From Nocardioides currus (lineage in GTDB: Bacteria; Actinomycetota; Actinomycetes; Propionibacteriales; Nocardioidaceae): a stretch of 64,000 nt of DNA. The notes under the pieces were generated by a model, which was not told the DNA's origin, did no database searches, and saw nothing but the letters and a program-made list of their open reading frames with translations. The translations under genes and the position numbers were made by a program. Positions 40,365 through 49,640 of this stretch are shown one piece after another (positions within the stretch are counted from its first letter, which is position 1; each line of letters opens with the position of its first letter). The DNA is taken from NCBI RefSeq assembly GCF_003057875.1, contig NZ_PYXZ01000001.1, positions 682,001 to 746,000 of the forward strand, given 5' to 3'.

Positions 40365-41387
40365 CTAGATGGCCACCACGGTCTTGCCCACGTTGCGGCC
40401 CTGGAGCATCCCGATGAACGCCTCGGGCGTGCTCTCGAAGCCGGGCACCACGTGCTCGGTCGGCAGGACGGAGCCGTCCTGCAGCCACTGCGCGGCGCGG
40501 GCCCGGAAGTCGTCGTAGCGATGCTGGTAGCGACTGGCCAGGAAGCCCCGGACCACCAGCGACCGGGTGAGCAGTGGGTACCAGTCCGGTCCGCTGCCCA
40601 CCGCGTCGGCGCGGTTGTACTCCGCGATCTGGCCGCACACCACGATGCGCCCGTACTGGCGCATGAGCGGCCACACGGCATCGCGCACCATGCCGCCCAC
40701 GTTGTCGAAGTAGACGTCGACGCCGTCGGGGCAGGCGGCGGCCAGCTGCCGTGGCAGGTCCGGCGCCTTGTAGTCCACGCACGCGTCCGCGCCCAGGACC
40801 TCCAGGACGTGCCGAGCCTTGTCCGGGCCACCGGCCACCCCCACCACCCGGCACCCCATCGCCCGGGCGAACTGCACGGCCGTCGAACCGACGGCGCCCG
40901 CCGCCGCCGACACCACCACGGTGTCGCCCGCGCTGACCTGCCCGATGTCGGTGAGCCCGACGTACGCGGTGAGGCCGCTGACCCCCATCACCCCGAGCCA
41001 GGTCGGTGCCGGCGCCAGGTCGAGGTCGACCGGCCGCAGGTTGGAGCCGTCGCTGACGTCGTGCGTCTGCCAACCACCGTTGATCGAGACGACGACGTCG
41101 CCGACGGTGAAGTCGTCGTGGCGCGAGTCCACCACCAGACCGACCGCAGCGCCGTAGATGGTGTCGCCGATGGCGAAGGGTGGCAGGTAGCCCTGCACGT
41201 CCTCCGACATCCGGATGCGCGCTGCGGGCGCGAGGCCCAGATGGGTGTGCCGCACCACCACGTCGCCGGTACGTGCGGCGGGGACGCCCGACTCGACGAC
41301 CTCGAAGTCAGCGGCGACCGGCAGACCCTGGGGCCGACGCGCCAGCACGAACCGGCGATGGGTCGTGCTGGACGAGGACACGCTCAC
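40365..41387 (-). CDS. Zinc-independent MDR-family NADPH oxidoreductase (enoyl/enone reductase-like)
   Basis: The 340-residue protein resembles leukotriene B4 12-hydroxydehydrogenase/prostaglandin reductase-type enzymes: RPQGLP near the start, GVSGLTAYVGL, the cofactor loop SAAAGAVGSTAVQFARAMGCRVVGVAGG, and VDVYFDNVGG. These reduce alpha,beta-unsaturated ketones or aldehydes with NADPH. The GTG start overlaps the stop of the CoA-transferase gene (GTGA), so it is translationally coupled to a CoA-thioester pathway. Confidence 0.85.
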   Translation of the reverse strand: MSVSSSSTTHRRFVLARRPQGLPVAADFEVVESGVPAARTGDVVVRHTHLGLAPAARIRMSEDVQGYLPPFAIGDTIYGAAVGLVVDSRHDDFTVGDVVVSINGGWQTHDVSDGSNLRPVDLDLAPAPTWLGVMGVSGLTAYVGLTDIGQVSAGDTVVVSAAAGAVGSTAVQFARAMGCRVVGVAGGPDKARHVLEVLGADACVDYKAPDLPRQLAAACPDGVDVYFDNVGGMVRDAVWPLMRQYGRIVVCGQIAEYNRADAVGSGPDWYPLLTRSLVVRGFLASRYQHRYDDFRARAAQWLQDGSVLPTEHVVPGFESTPEAFIGMLQGRNVGKTVVAI

Positions 41388-43684
41388 TCGATCACCCCCG
41401 ACTCGCGGAAACGTCCGATGTCGGTCGACGCCAGGCCCAGCACGTCGCCGAGCACCCGGTCGGTGTCGGCGCCGAGCAGGGGCGCGGGAGCGGTCACCGA
41501 GTAGCCCGCGCCGTTGCACTTCCACGGGACCGCGAACATGAGCTGGTCGCCCAGGAACGGATGCTCCACCCGTGAGACCAGACCTCGAGACCTCGCCCAA
41601 TCACTGCTCGTCATGGCCTCGAAGGACAGGACCGGGTGCGCGGCGATGCCCGCCGTCGTGAGCTCCGTCGCGGCGGCACTCGCCGGGCGGGCGGCCAGCC
41701 AGGCCTGCAGCGCGGCCTCGAGCTCGGGTCCTGATGCGTCGGCGTGGGCCCCGACGACCTTCGCCAGGCTCTCGCGCTCGTCGTCGGTACGAGCCACCAC
41801 CGTGACCCAGTCGTCGTCGCCCAGTGAGCGCCAGGTGCCGTGCGGCTCGAAGACCGCGTGGCGGTTGGCACGCACGGCGGGGGTGGCTCCCCTGCCGCGC
41901 TCGGCCACGGCGATCCGCTGGATGCTCATGAGTGCCTCGACCTGCGAGAGGTCGATCCACGCGCCGACACCGGTCTGCTGCCGACCGGCGAGGGCGGCGA
42001 GGAGCACGGCGAGTGCGTGCCCCGCGCCGTTGGGATCGCCCAGTGCCGGGTTGAACAGTCCGATCAGGTCGTCCTCGTCGTAGCCCACCACCGAGTCGAG
42101 CCCGGCCAGGCCGGACATGACCGGCGCATACCCGCCGACGCTGCGCATGGGGCCGGTCTGACCCATCAGCGACATCGACAGCATCACGATCCCGGGGTTG
42201 CGCGCGGAGAGTCGCTCGTAGTGCAGGCCCCGTCGCTCCAGGGCGCCCGGTCGCATGTTCTCGACGACCACGTCGCACTCTGCGGCCAGGTCCAGGACCA
42301 ACGCCGCACCTTCATCCGTCGCGATGTCGAGCGCGATGCTCCTCTTGCCGTGGTTCATCTGGTTGAAGTACGGCGTGACCTCGAGCTCCGGTCCGTCCAC
42401 CGGGACGCCGTCCCGGTAGGCGCGACCGCGCAACCGCGCGGGATCCGCCCGCTTGCGGTTCTCGATCTTGAGGATCTCGGCCCCGAGGTCGTGGAGGGCG
42501 GCAGTCACCATCGGTCCGGACCACACCCATGACAGATCGAGGACGCGCAGCCCGGCCAGGGGCTTGTCCGGTGTCGCGCGGGACCCGTCCCACGGGGCCC
42601 GGCGCGACACGACGGCGGTCGACGACGCGACCGGCGGGGACAGCTTCCACGGGCGCCCGACGACGACGCTCTCGCTGTCGCGGGCGATGAAGTCGCGCAT
42701 CGAGAACTGCTCCTGGGCGAGGGCCTCCTGGATGGACAGGACCGGGGCGACCGGGAAGGCGAACTCCTTGCCGAGCGCGAAGATCTCGTCACGCGTGCGA
42801 TCCCGGGTCCACGCGACGAGGTGTGGATCTGCCTCGTCCGCGTGGAGGCGGGCCACGACCCGCGAGTCCTCGAACTTCGGGTCCTGCGACCAGTCCGGGT
42901 CACCCATCGCCCGGAGCAGCCCGTTCCACTCACGGTTCGTGCGGCACATGATCGACACGTGGCCGTCCCGGCAGGCGAACATCGCCGCTGGGTAGGACCC
43001 GCCCGACATGCTCGCCCGTGCGCCGTCGCGTCGCCACGGGCGTTCGTAGGGCAGGAAGTTCGAGCAGATCTGGCCGACGTACATCGCGAGCACGTCCGAG
43101 GACGCGACGTCCCAGACCTGCCGCGACTGGCTCGCACGCCGCAGGACGAGGGACAGGGCGGCAGCGCTCGCCGCCTCCGTCCCGGCCATGAAGTCGGGGA
43201 GGTCGTAGGGGAGCGCGAGCGGCTCGAGTCCGGGGTGCCCGAGCGACCACGACATCCCCGCGGTCGCAGCCGCGCCGAGTGCCGAGGACGGTGCGCGAGC
43301 GCCGTCGGCAACGCGATGGCTCGACACGTCGATGACCGGGCACGCAGGCGCGAGGTCCGCGAGGACGGCGAGCGACGCGCGGGTCGCCGCGCCGTCGAGC
43401 GCGTCGTCGTGGAGGGAGTCGGCCACGACGACGTCCGCAGACGCGGTCGCGGCGGCCATCGCGGCCGGGTCGCCCGAGGCGACCTGGACCTTGTCGCCGT
43501 GCAGGGACCTCTCGAGCTCGGCCTGCGCGATGGGGTCGCAGTCGACGACCGTGGGGAGGTCGAGCCGGGTGACGCTCGCCCCGAGCTGGGCCAGGAGCCA
43601 GCCGGCGTAGGCACCGGACGCCCGGGACGAGAGCTCGAGGACCCGCACTCCGGCCAAGGGTGCGTCGTGCGCGTTGAGGTTCAT
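41384..43684 (-). CDS. Double-length CaiB/BaiF-type CoA-transferase (two fused copies)
   Basis: The 766-residue protein contains two type III CoA-transferase modules. The N-terminal one (about 8-370) starts LAGVRVLELSSRASGAYAGWLLAQLGA and has LPDFMAGTEAA where the catalytic Asp is expected. The C-terminal one (about 383-766) starts LAGLRVLDLSWVWSGPMVTAALHDLGA and has ENMRPGALERRGL and NPALGDPNGAGHAL with the catalytic Asp. Most family members are single modules of about 400 residues that dimerise as interlocked rings, so this fusion may form one ring by itself. It probably moves CoA between thioesters of the pathway. It lies six bases after the acyl-CoA dehydrogenase gene. Confidence 0.87.
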   Translation of the reverse strand: MNLNAHDAPLAGVRVLELSSRASGAYAGWLLAQLGASVTRLDLPTVVDCDPIAQAELERSLHGDKVQVASGDPAAMAAATASADVVVADSLHDDALDGAATRASLAVLADLAPACPVIDVSSHRVADGARAPSSALGAAATAGMSWSLGHPGLEPLALPYDLPDFMAGTEAASAAALSLVLRRASQSRQVWDVASSDVLAMYVGQICSNFLPYERPWRRDGARASMSGGSYPAAMFACRDGHVSIMCRTNREWNGLLRAMGDPDWSQDPKFEDSRVVARLHADEADPHLVAWTRDRTRDEIFALGKEFAFPVAPVLSIQEALAQEQFSMRDFIARDSESVVVGRPWKLSPPVASSTAVVSRRAPWDGSRATPDKPLAGLRVLDLSWVWSGPMVTAALHDLGAEILKIENRKRADPARLRGRAYRDGVPVDGPELEVTPYFNQMNHGKRSIALDIATDEGAALVLDLAAECDVVVENMRPGALERRGLHYERLSARNPGIVMLSMSLMGQTGPMRSVGGYAPVMSGLAGLDSVVGYDEDDLIGLFNPALGDPNGAGHALAVLLAALAGRQQTGVGAWIDLSQVEALMSIQRIAVAERGRGATPAVRANRHAVFEPHGTWRSLGDDDWVTVVARTDDERESLAKVVGAHADASGPELEAALQAWLAARPASAAATELTTAGIAAHPVLSFEAMTSSDWARSRGLVSRVEHPFLGDQLMFAVPWKCNGAGYSVTAPAPLLGADTDRVLGDVLGLASTDIGRFRESGVIE

Positions 43685-43690
43685 GTCGGC

Positions 43691-44875
43691 CTAGTAGCTG
43701 CGCGGCAGGTGCAGGGCACGTTCCGCGATGTAGTTGAGGACCATCTGGTTGTTGACGGGGGCCAATCGCTGGAGCCGGGACTCGATCCAGTGCCGCCCGA
43801 TGTGGTACTCCCGCGCGTAGGCGTAGCCACCGAAGGTCTGCATGGCGTTGTCGGTGCAGAAGAACGCCGCCTCGGTCGAGAGGAACTTGGCGGCGTTGGC
43901 GATGACGCCGATGGCCGCCCCGCCGTGCTGCTCGTAGTCCGCCAGGGCTCGTGCCACCACCTCGGAGGCGGCGAGGAGTCGCATGTAGCCCTCGGCGAGC
44001 GGGTGCTGGACGGCCTGGTTCTTGCCGATCGGGCGGTCGAAGACCACCCGATCGTTGGCGTACTGGACGGCGGCGTCGATGGCCCAGCGACCCATGCCCA
44101 GCGCCTCGGCCGACAGGAGGAGGCGCTCCCCGTTCAGGCTGTGGAGGAGGTGGTAGAAGCCCTGGTCGACCTCGCCGATGACGTCGGCGGCGGCCACGGG
44201 GTGGTCGCGGAAGAAGAGCTCGCACGACGGGAGCGCGTTGCGACCGATCTTCGGGATGGGCTTGATGTCGACCGAGTCGCCGGCCAGGTCGGCCATGAAC
44301 AGGGTCAGGCCCTCGCCGCTGCGTCGTCCCGGCGACTGTGCGCTCGTCCTCGCCAGGAGCAGAACCTTGTCGCCGCGCAGCGCTCCGGTGTTCCACACCT
44401 TCGCCCCGTTGACGAGGTAGCTGCCGTCGGCCTGGCGCCGGGCCGTGGTCTCGATCTTGGTCGTGTCGGTGCCGGCGTTGGGCTCGGTGACCCCGAAGGT
44501 CACGAAGAGCTGGCCCTCGGCGATCGGCCGGAGGTACTCCTCCTTCTGCTCGGGCGTCCCGAACTCCAGGATCGTCGGGATGCAGAGCAGCGGGACGTGC
44601 ACGCTGCTGCAGGCGTTCAGCCCGCCGCCCGACGCGGCGACCTCCTCGAGGACGGCGGCCATGTCGGACATCGACCCACCGCCACCGCCGTACTCCTCCG
44701 GGACCATGATCCCCAGGAAGCCGGCCTTGGCGAACTCGTCGAAGAACTCCTGCGCGAACTCCTTGTCCAGGTCGTGCTGGTCCCAGTAGTCGAGCGGGTA
44801 CGCCGAGCACATGGTGCGCGCCGACTCCCTGAGGTCCCGCCGGTCAGCGTGGTAGGGAAAGGCGACTCGGGACAT
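43691..44875 (-). CDS. Acyl-CoA dehydrogenase
   Basis: The 394-residue flavoenzyme has the family signatures VTFGVTEPNAGTDTT, VNGAKVWNTGA, FDRPIGKNQAVQHPLAE and the C-terminal QTFGGYAYAREYHIGRHW, where the Glu of REY holds the position of the medium-chain enzyme catalytic base. It would oxidise an acyl-CoA to its enoyl-CoA. The gene has its own TetR-type palindrome 32-49 bases upstream of the start. With the upstream enoyl-CoA hydratase and acyl-CoA ligase genes it forms a beta-oxidation-like unit. A short- or branched-chain substrate is likely but not provable here. Confidence 0.87.
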   Translation of the reverse strand: MSRVAFPYHADRRDLRESARTMCSAYPLDYWDQHDLDKEFAQEFFDEFAKAGFLGIMVPEEYGGGGGSMSDMAAVLEEVAASGGGLNACSSVHVPLLCIPTILEFGTPEQKEEYLRPIAEGQLFVTFGVTEPNAGTDTTKIETTARRQADGSYLVNGAKVWNTGALRGDKVLLLARTSAQSPGRRSGEGLTLFMADLAGDSVDIKPIPKIGRNALPSCELFFRDHPVAAADVIGEVDQGFYHLLHSLNGERLLLSAEALGMGRWAIDAAVQYANDRVVFDRPIGKNQAVQHPLAEGYMRLLAASEVVARALADYEQHGGAAIGVIANAAKFLSTEAAFFCTDNAMQTFGGYAYAREYHIGRHWIESRLQRLAPVNNQMVLNYIAERALHLPRSY

Positions 44876-44906
44876 GGACTTCCTCGTTCCTCGGTGCGGG
44901 GCTTAT

Positions 44907-44924
44907 CGACCGTCTAGTCGGTTG
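44907..44924. promoter_or_regulatory. TetR-type palindrome A (before the acyl-CoA dehydrogenase gene)
   Basis: CGACCGTCTAGTCGGTTG, centred on CT|AG, is nearly the exact reverse complement of palindrome E (17 of 18 bases). It lies in the 93-base gap between the hydratase and dehydrogenase genes, implying an internal promoter in the operon. Confidence 0.75.
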
Positions 44925-44968
44925 GGTATTTGAATCGTAGGTGCGCGGCGCACCGTCGTCAACGAGCC

Positions 44969-45745
44969 TCAGCGCCCCTGCCACACCGGCGGGCGCTTCT
45001 CCCGGAACGCTCGCGGACCCTCCTGCGCGTCCTCGCTGGTGTAGGCGCGCAGGTAGAGCCAGTCGGCAGGCTCGGCCGCCGCAAGAGGACCGAGATCGGC
45101 CGCCAGCCGGACCAGCCGCTTGCCGGCGGCGACGCTGAGGGGAGCGTTGGCGGCGATGGAGTGGGCGAGGCGCAGGGCCTCCGCCACGATCTCGCCGTCC
45201 GCGACCACACGGTTGACCAGTCCGACCTCGTGGGCGCGCTGGGCGGAGATCGGCTCGCCGGTGAGGAGGAGCTCCATCATGATGCGCGCCGGGACCATCG
45301 CCGTCAGCGGCGCCGCCCACGGGGCTCCGCGCCCGCGCTTCGCCTCGGTGATGCCGAAGGTGGTGCCCTCCCCCGCGACGCACAGGTCGCAGTCCTGGGC
45401 GAGGCGGAACCCGCCGGCGAGGGCCGGCCCGTTGACGGCGGCCACGACGGGCTTGGTCAGCGGCGCACCGCTGCCGAGGAGCTGGTTCCACTCGGCCGGC
45501 ACGACGTCCATCTTCGTGTTCGCCATCTCGACCAGGTCGCCTCCGGCGCTGAAGCAGGCGCCTTCGCCCGTGAGCACGGCGCACCTCAGGTCGGGGTCGC
45601 CCTCGAACTCGTCGAAGGCGTCGCGCAGTCCTTGGCGCATCGGGAAGTTGAGTGCGTTGCGCTTGGCCGGCCGGCGCATGGTGATCAGCGCGACGTGACC
45701 GTCGCGCTCCAGCTCGACGTGACCGTCCTGCTCGTGCGTGCTCAT
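44969..45745 (-). CDS. Enoyl-CoA hydratase/isomerase family protein
   Basis: The 258-residue crotonase-fold protein has the oxyanion segments GACFSAGGDLVEMA and VVAAVNGPALAGGF. Both acidic residues that act in hydratases are present, in GITEAKRG and in RIMMELLLTG. It would add water to the enoyl-CoA made by the neighbouring dehydrogenase. The ATG overlaps the stop of the acyl-CoA ligase gene (ATGA). The C-terminal AFREKRPPVWQGR ending is typical of the family. Confidence 0.87.
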   Translation of the reverse strand: MSTHEQDGHVELERDGHVALITMRRPAKRNALNFPMRQGLRDAFDEFEGDPDLRCAVLTGEGACFSAGGDLVEMANTKMDVVPAEWNQLLGSGAPLTKPVVAAVNGPALAGGFRLAQDCDLCVAGEGTTFGITEAKRGRGAPWAAPLTAMVPARIMMELLLTGEPISAQRAHEVGLVNRVVADGEIVAEALRLAHSIAANAPLSVAAGKRLVRLAADLGPLAAAEPADWLYLRAYTSEDAQEGPRAFREKRPPVWQGR

Positions 45746-47667
45746 GCTGTTCCTTCTTCCGTGATCGGCCTGCTCGGTGTCGGTGCGGGTGCGAAGTCGG
45801 CCCGGATCCGCTCGAGCACGCTCGCGTCCTCGATGGTCGGTGGGACCGCCACCGCCTTGCCGTCGACAATGTCCCTCATCGAGCGGCGCAGGATCTTGCC
45901 CGACCGCGTCTTCGGCAGCGCGTCGACGACGTCGACCACCCGGAAGGCGGCGACGGCACCGATCTCGTCGCGCACCTTCTGCACCAGCTCGTCGACGATC
46001 TCGCCGTGCGGCCGGTCGACGCCCGACTTGAGCACGACGAAGCCGCGCGGGAGCTGCCCCTTGAGGTCGTCGGCGGCTCCCACCACCGCACACTCGGCGA
46101 CGTCTGGGTGCCGGGCGATCACGGCCTCCATGGCGCCGGTCGAGAGTCGGTGGCCGGCGACGTTGATGACGTCGTCGGTCCGGCCCATCACGAACACGTA
46201 GCCGTCCTCGTCGCGGTAGCCGCTGTCGCCGGACATGTAGTAGCCGGGGTGCTCGCTGAGGTAGGAGGCGACGTAGCGGTCGTCGTCGCCCCACAGCGTC
46301 GTCAGGGTGCCCGGCGGGAGCGGGAGCCTCACACAGATCGCCCCCTCCTGGCCCGACGCCACCGGACGCCCGCCGGGATCGAGCACCTGGACGTCGAAGC
46401 CCGGCACCGGGACGGAGGGCGATCCCGACTTCAGCGGCATCGGCTCGAGGCCGCGCAGGTTGGCGACGATCGGCCACCCCGTCTCCGTCTGCCACCAGTT
46501 GTCCACCACGGGGACGCCCAGCACCTCGCCAGCCCACTCGAAGGTCCCGGGGTCGAGGCGCTCACCCGCCTGGAAGAGGGTGCGCAGGCTGGAGAGGTCG
46601 TGCTCGCGCACGAGCACGGACTCCGGGTCCGCGCGGCGGATGGCCCGCAGCGCCGTCGGCGCGGTGAAGAGCGCATTGACCCGGTGCTCGGCCACGACGC
46701 GGAAGAAGGCACCCGCATCCGGGGTGCCCACCGGCTTGCCCTCGTAGAGCACCGTGGTCAGCCCGGCGATCAGGGGCCCGTAGACGATGTAGGAGTGGCC
46801 GACGACCCAGCCGACGTCGGAGGCCGCCCACCACACGTCACCGGGCGACATGCCGTAGACGTGACGCATCGACCAGGCCATGGCCACGGCGTGACCGCCG
46901 TTGTCACGGACGATGCCCTTGGGCTTGCCGGTCGTCCCCGAGGTGTAGAGGACGTAGAGCGGGTCCGTGGCCTCCACCTCGACGCAGGAGACGTCGGCGC
47001 CGCGGCCGGCCTCGACGGCCTCCTCCCAGAGAACGTCGCGCCCCGCGACCAGGGTGGCCTCGGCCTGGGGCCGCTGGACGACGATCACCGTGTCCGGCGG
47101 GTACGACGCCAGGTCGAGAGCGGCGTCGACGATCGGCTTGTACTCGACCACCCGACCCGGCTCGATGCCGCACGACGCGGTGACGAGCACGGCGGGACGC
47201 ATGTCGTCGACGCGCATGGCCAGCTCCTGGGCTGCGAACCCGCCGAACACGACGCTGTGGATCGCGCCGATCCGGGCACAGGCCAGCATGGCGACGACGA
47301 CCTCGGGGATCATCGGCAGGTACACGACCACGCGGTCGCCGCGGCGTACCCCCTGGGCGCGCAGGGCTCCGGCGAACTGCTCGACCCGGTCGAGGAGATC
47401 GGCATAGCTGATCTCGAGCTTGGCGCCGGTGACCGGCGAGTCGTGGATCAGTGCCGTGACATCACCCCTGCCGCCGGCGACGTGGCGGTCCAGCGCGTTG
47501 TGGCAGGTGTTGAGACGTCCTCCCTCGAACCACCGGTAGAACGGCGGACGCGAGTCGTCCAGCACCCGATCGGGCGGGACGGACCACTCGACCAGGTCCG
47601 CCTGGTCGGACCAGAACCCGACCGGGTCCTCGATGCTGCGGTCGAACTGGGAGCGGTAGGCGGTCAT
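45742..47667 (-). CDS. Acyl-CoA synthetase, propionyl/acetyl-CoA-synthetase type
   Basis: The 641-residue adenylate-forming enzyme has VLYTSGTTGKPKGI, the WWQTETGWPI motif, YMSGDSGYRDEDGYVFVMGRTDDVIN and a C-terminal catalytic Lys in PKTRSGKILRR. WWQTETG and the overall pattern fit the PrpE/ACSS3 branch, which prefers propionate and other short or branched acids. It activates a free acid with ATP and CoA for the following dehydrogenase and hydratase. The ATG at 47667 has AGAGGGA upstream. The gene is divergent from the AtuA-like gene across palindrome B. Confidence 0.88.
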   Translation of the reverse strand: MTAYRSQFDRSIEDPVGFWSDQADLVEWSVPPDRVLDDSRPPFYRWFEGGRLNTCHNALDRHVAGGRGDVTALIHDSPVTGAKLEISYADLLDRVEQFAGALRAQGVRRGDRVVVYLPMIPEVVVAMLACARIGAIHSVVFGGFAAQELAMRVDDMRPAVLVTASCGIEPGRVVEYKPIVDAALDLASYPPDTVIVVQRPQAEATLVAGRDVLWEEAVEAGRGADVSCVEVEATDPLYVLYTSGTTGKPKGIVRDNGGHAVAMAWSMRHVYGMSPGDVWWAASDVGWVVGHSYIVYGPLIAGLTTVLYEGKPVGTPDAGAFFRVVAEHRVNALFTAPTALRAIRRADPESVLVREHDLSSLRTLFQAGERLDPGTFEWAGEVLGVPVVDNWWQTETGWPIVANLRGLEPMPLKSGSPSVPVPGFDVQVLDPGGRPVASGQEGAICVRLPLPPGTLTTLWGDDDRYVASYLSEHPGYYMSGDSGYRDEDGYVFVMGRTDDVINVAGHRLSTGAMEAVIARHPDVAECAVVGAADDLKGQLPRGFVVLKSGVDRPHGEIVDELVQKVRDEIGAVAAFRVVDVVDALPKTRSGKILRRSMRDIVDGKAVAVPPTIEDASVLERIRADFAPAPTPSRPITEEGTA

Positions 47668-47699
47668 GGATCCCTCTCGATGACAGCGGCCGAAATAGA

Positions 47700-47717
47700 C
47701 GACCGACCGGACGGTTG
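47700..47717. promoter_or_regulatory. TetR-type palindrome B (acyl-CoA ligase / AtuA-like divergent gap)
   Basis: CGACCGACCGGACGGTTG matches the six-site consensus. It lies 33-50 bases before the ligase start and about 103 bases before the AtuA-like start, so it could control both directions. Confidence 0.75.
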
Positions 47718-47819
47718 ACATGATCGAGCGACATCCTTACGTTGTCAACGTCCGCACCGGATCGTCGGCGCCCGTCCCCTCGTTCCCGGCGGCACCACCG
47801 TCTCCAGGAAGGCACCGTC

Positions 47820-49598
47820 GTGACCCAGGCCGACACCCACCCGCTGCGCATCGGACAGTTCTCCGCCTACTACGGCGACCGACCCGACGCGATGGCCGAG
47901 CTCATCGCGGACGGGGTGGACGTCCTCACGGGTGACTACCTGGCCGAGCTCACGATGCTGGTGCTGAAGAAGAACCAGATGCGCGGTGGCGTGGGCTACG
48001 CCTCGGGCTTCGTGGACCAGCTGGTCGGCAACCTCGACGACATCGCGCGCCTCGGCATCAAGGTGGTGACCAACGCGGGCGGCCTCGACTCGCTCGCCTG
48101 TGCCGCGGAGGTCGAGCGGGCCTGCCGGGAGCGAGGCCTCGACCTGACGGTGGCGGCGATCACCGGCGACGACATCATCGGCGACGTCGACCGCCTGCTG
48201 GAAGAAGGTCAGACGTTCGGTCACCTCACGACCGGCAAGCCGCTCGAGCTGGACGACCGCACGGTGCTGACGGCCAACGCCTACCTCGGCGCGTGGCCCA
48301 TCGTCGAGGCCCTGGAGTCGGGCGCGGACATCGTCATCTGCCCGCGCGTCACCGACGCATCGCTCGTGATCGCCCCGGCCGCCTGGCACCACGGATGGTC
48401 GCCGTCCGACTACGACCAGATCGCGGGCGCGCTGTGGGCCGGCCACGCGATCGAGTGCGGCGGCCAGGTAACCGGCGGCAACTTCTCGCTGTTCCACCGC
48501 CACGGCGACCTCGGGCTCCCCGGCGTGCCGATCGCCGAGGTCGCCTCCAACGGGGACAGCGTGATCACCAAGACGGCCGGCAGCGGAGGCCTGGTGGACG
48601 TGGACACCGTCACTGCACAGCTGCTGTACGAGGTCGGCGGACCGCGCTACGACAACCCGGACGTGGTGGGCGACCTGTCGAGCGTCCTGGTCAGCCAGGA
48701 CGGACCGGACCGCGTCCTCCTCAGCGGCGCCAGGGGCTACGCCCCGACCGCGGCCACCAAGCTGTCCCTGTGCTTCGAGGGTGGCTACCGCAACTCGGCC
48801 ACCGTCGGCATCACGGGCGGCCACGTCGAGGCCAAGGTCGCGTGGCTGCAGCGCGAGGTGGCCAAGGCCGTGGGCAGTCCCGAGTCGTTCGACCAGTTCC
48901 GCTGGTCAATCATCGGTCCCGCCGACTCCTCGACCGGATCGTTCGAGGACGCCACGGCCTGGGTCATCGCCACTGCCCGCGACCGGCGCCGGGAGAGGGT
49001 CAGCCGGGCGGCGTTCTCCGACCGCATCACCCAGCTGGGCGTCTCGAGCATCCCGGGCTTCTACACCGCGACCCCGCCTCAGCGCGAGCGTCTCGTCGGG
49101 ATCCAGTGGCCGTGTCTCGTGGACAAGGAGTCCGTCACCGCGCGCGTGCACGTCGCCGGCGCGGAGCACATGGTCGAGTGGGGACCGGTCGCGACGAACG
49201 ACAGCTTCACGCCGGCCCACGACAGCCAGGCACCCCACGTCGAGGTGGAGGACGCAGACGTGGTCGAGTCGGAGCTCGGGGCCGTGATCGGCACCCGGTC
49301 GGGCGACAAGGGCGGCATGGCCAACGTCGGGGCCTGGGTGCACACCGACGAGCAGTACCGCTGGCTGGCGGGCTTCCTGACGGTGGAACGCATCAAGGAG
49401 CTCCTGCCCGAGACGGCGGGACTCGACGTGGAGCGCCACCTCCTGCCCAACCTGCGCGGCATGAACTTCCTCCTCCACGACTACCTGGAGATGGGTGTCG
49501 CCTCCTGCACCCGCGTCGACGCCCAGGCCAAGGGCGTGGGCGAGTACCTGGGCTCACGGGTGGTGTCGATGCCCCGGGGCGTGCTCGCCGGCCGCTGA
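47820..49598 (+). CDS. AtuA-family (DUF1446) protein
   Basis: The 592-residue protein has the DUF1446 core (about 8-450, with DVLTGDYLAELTML, TNAGGLDS and ADIVICPRVTDASLVIAP) and the C-terminal AtuA-like ferredoxin-fold (about 480-590, with GTRSGDKGGMANVGAWV). The family takes its name from AtuA of the acyclic terpene utilisation cluster in Pseudomonas; its biochemical role is not established. The GTG at 47820 has CCAGGAAGG upstream. It lies divergent from the acyl-CoA ligase gene and ends at a hairpin shared with the convergent SDR gene. No geranyl-CoA carboxylase genes are present in this window, so the classic Atu pathway is not complete here. Confidence 0.85.
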   Translation: MTQADTHPLRIGQFSAYYGDRPDAMAELIADGVDVLTGDYLAELTMLVLKKNQMRGGVGYASGFVDQLVGNLDDIARLGIKVVTNAGGLDSLACAAEVERACRERGLDLTVAAITGDDIIGDVDRLLEEGQTFGHLTTGKPLELDDRTVLTANAYLGAWPIVEALESGADIVICPRVTDASLVIAPAAWHHGWSPSDYDQIAGALWAGHAIECGGQVTGGNFSLFHRHGDLGLPGVPIAEVASNGDSVITKTAGSGGLVDVDTVTAQLLYEVGGPRYDNPDVVGDLSSVLVSQDGPDRVLLSGARGYAPTAATKLSLCFEGGYRNSATVGITGGHVEAKVAWLQREVAKAVGSPESFDQFRWSIIGPADSSTGSFEDATAWVIATARDRRRERVSRAAFSDRITQLGVSSIPGFYTATPPQRERLVGIQWPCLVDKESVTARVHVAGAEHMVEWGPVATNDSFTPAHDSQAPHVEVEDADVVESELGAVIGTRSGDKGGMANVGAWVHTDEQYRWLAGFLTVERIKELLPETAGLDVERHLLPNLRGMNFLLHDYLEMGVASCTRVDAQAKGVGEYLGSRVVSMPRGVLAGR

Positions 49599-49628
49599 CC
49601 TGGCCCGCCCCGGACCGGGCCAGGTCAG
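49595..49628. terminator. Bidirectional hairpin terminator, includes the AtuA-like stop codon
   Basis: A perfect 13-bp stem (CTGACCTGGCCCG) closes an 8-base loop. The plus-strand gene ends inside the left arm and the minus-strand SDR gene ends 13 bases beyond the right arm. Confidence 0.8.
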
Positions 49629-49640
49629 CGCCGGCTCCGG

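Noticed and set aside
47820..49598. Proof of a complete acyclic terpene (Atu) pathway
   Set aside because: The AtuA-family protein is present, but geranyl-CoA carboxylase subunits, the hallmark of that pathway, are absent from the window.
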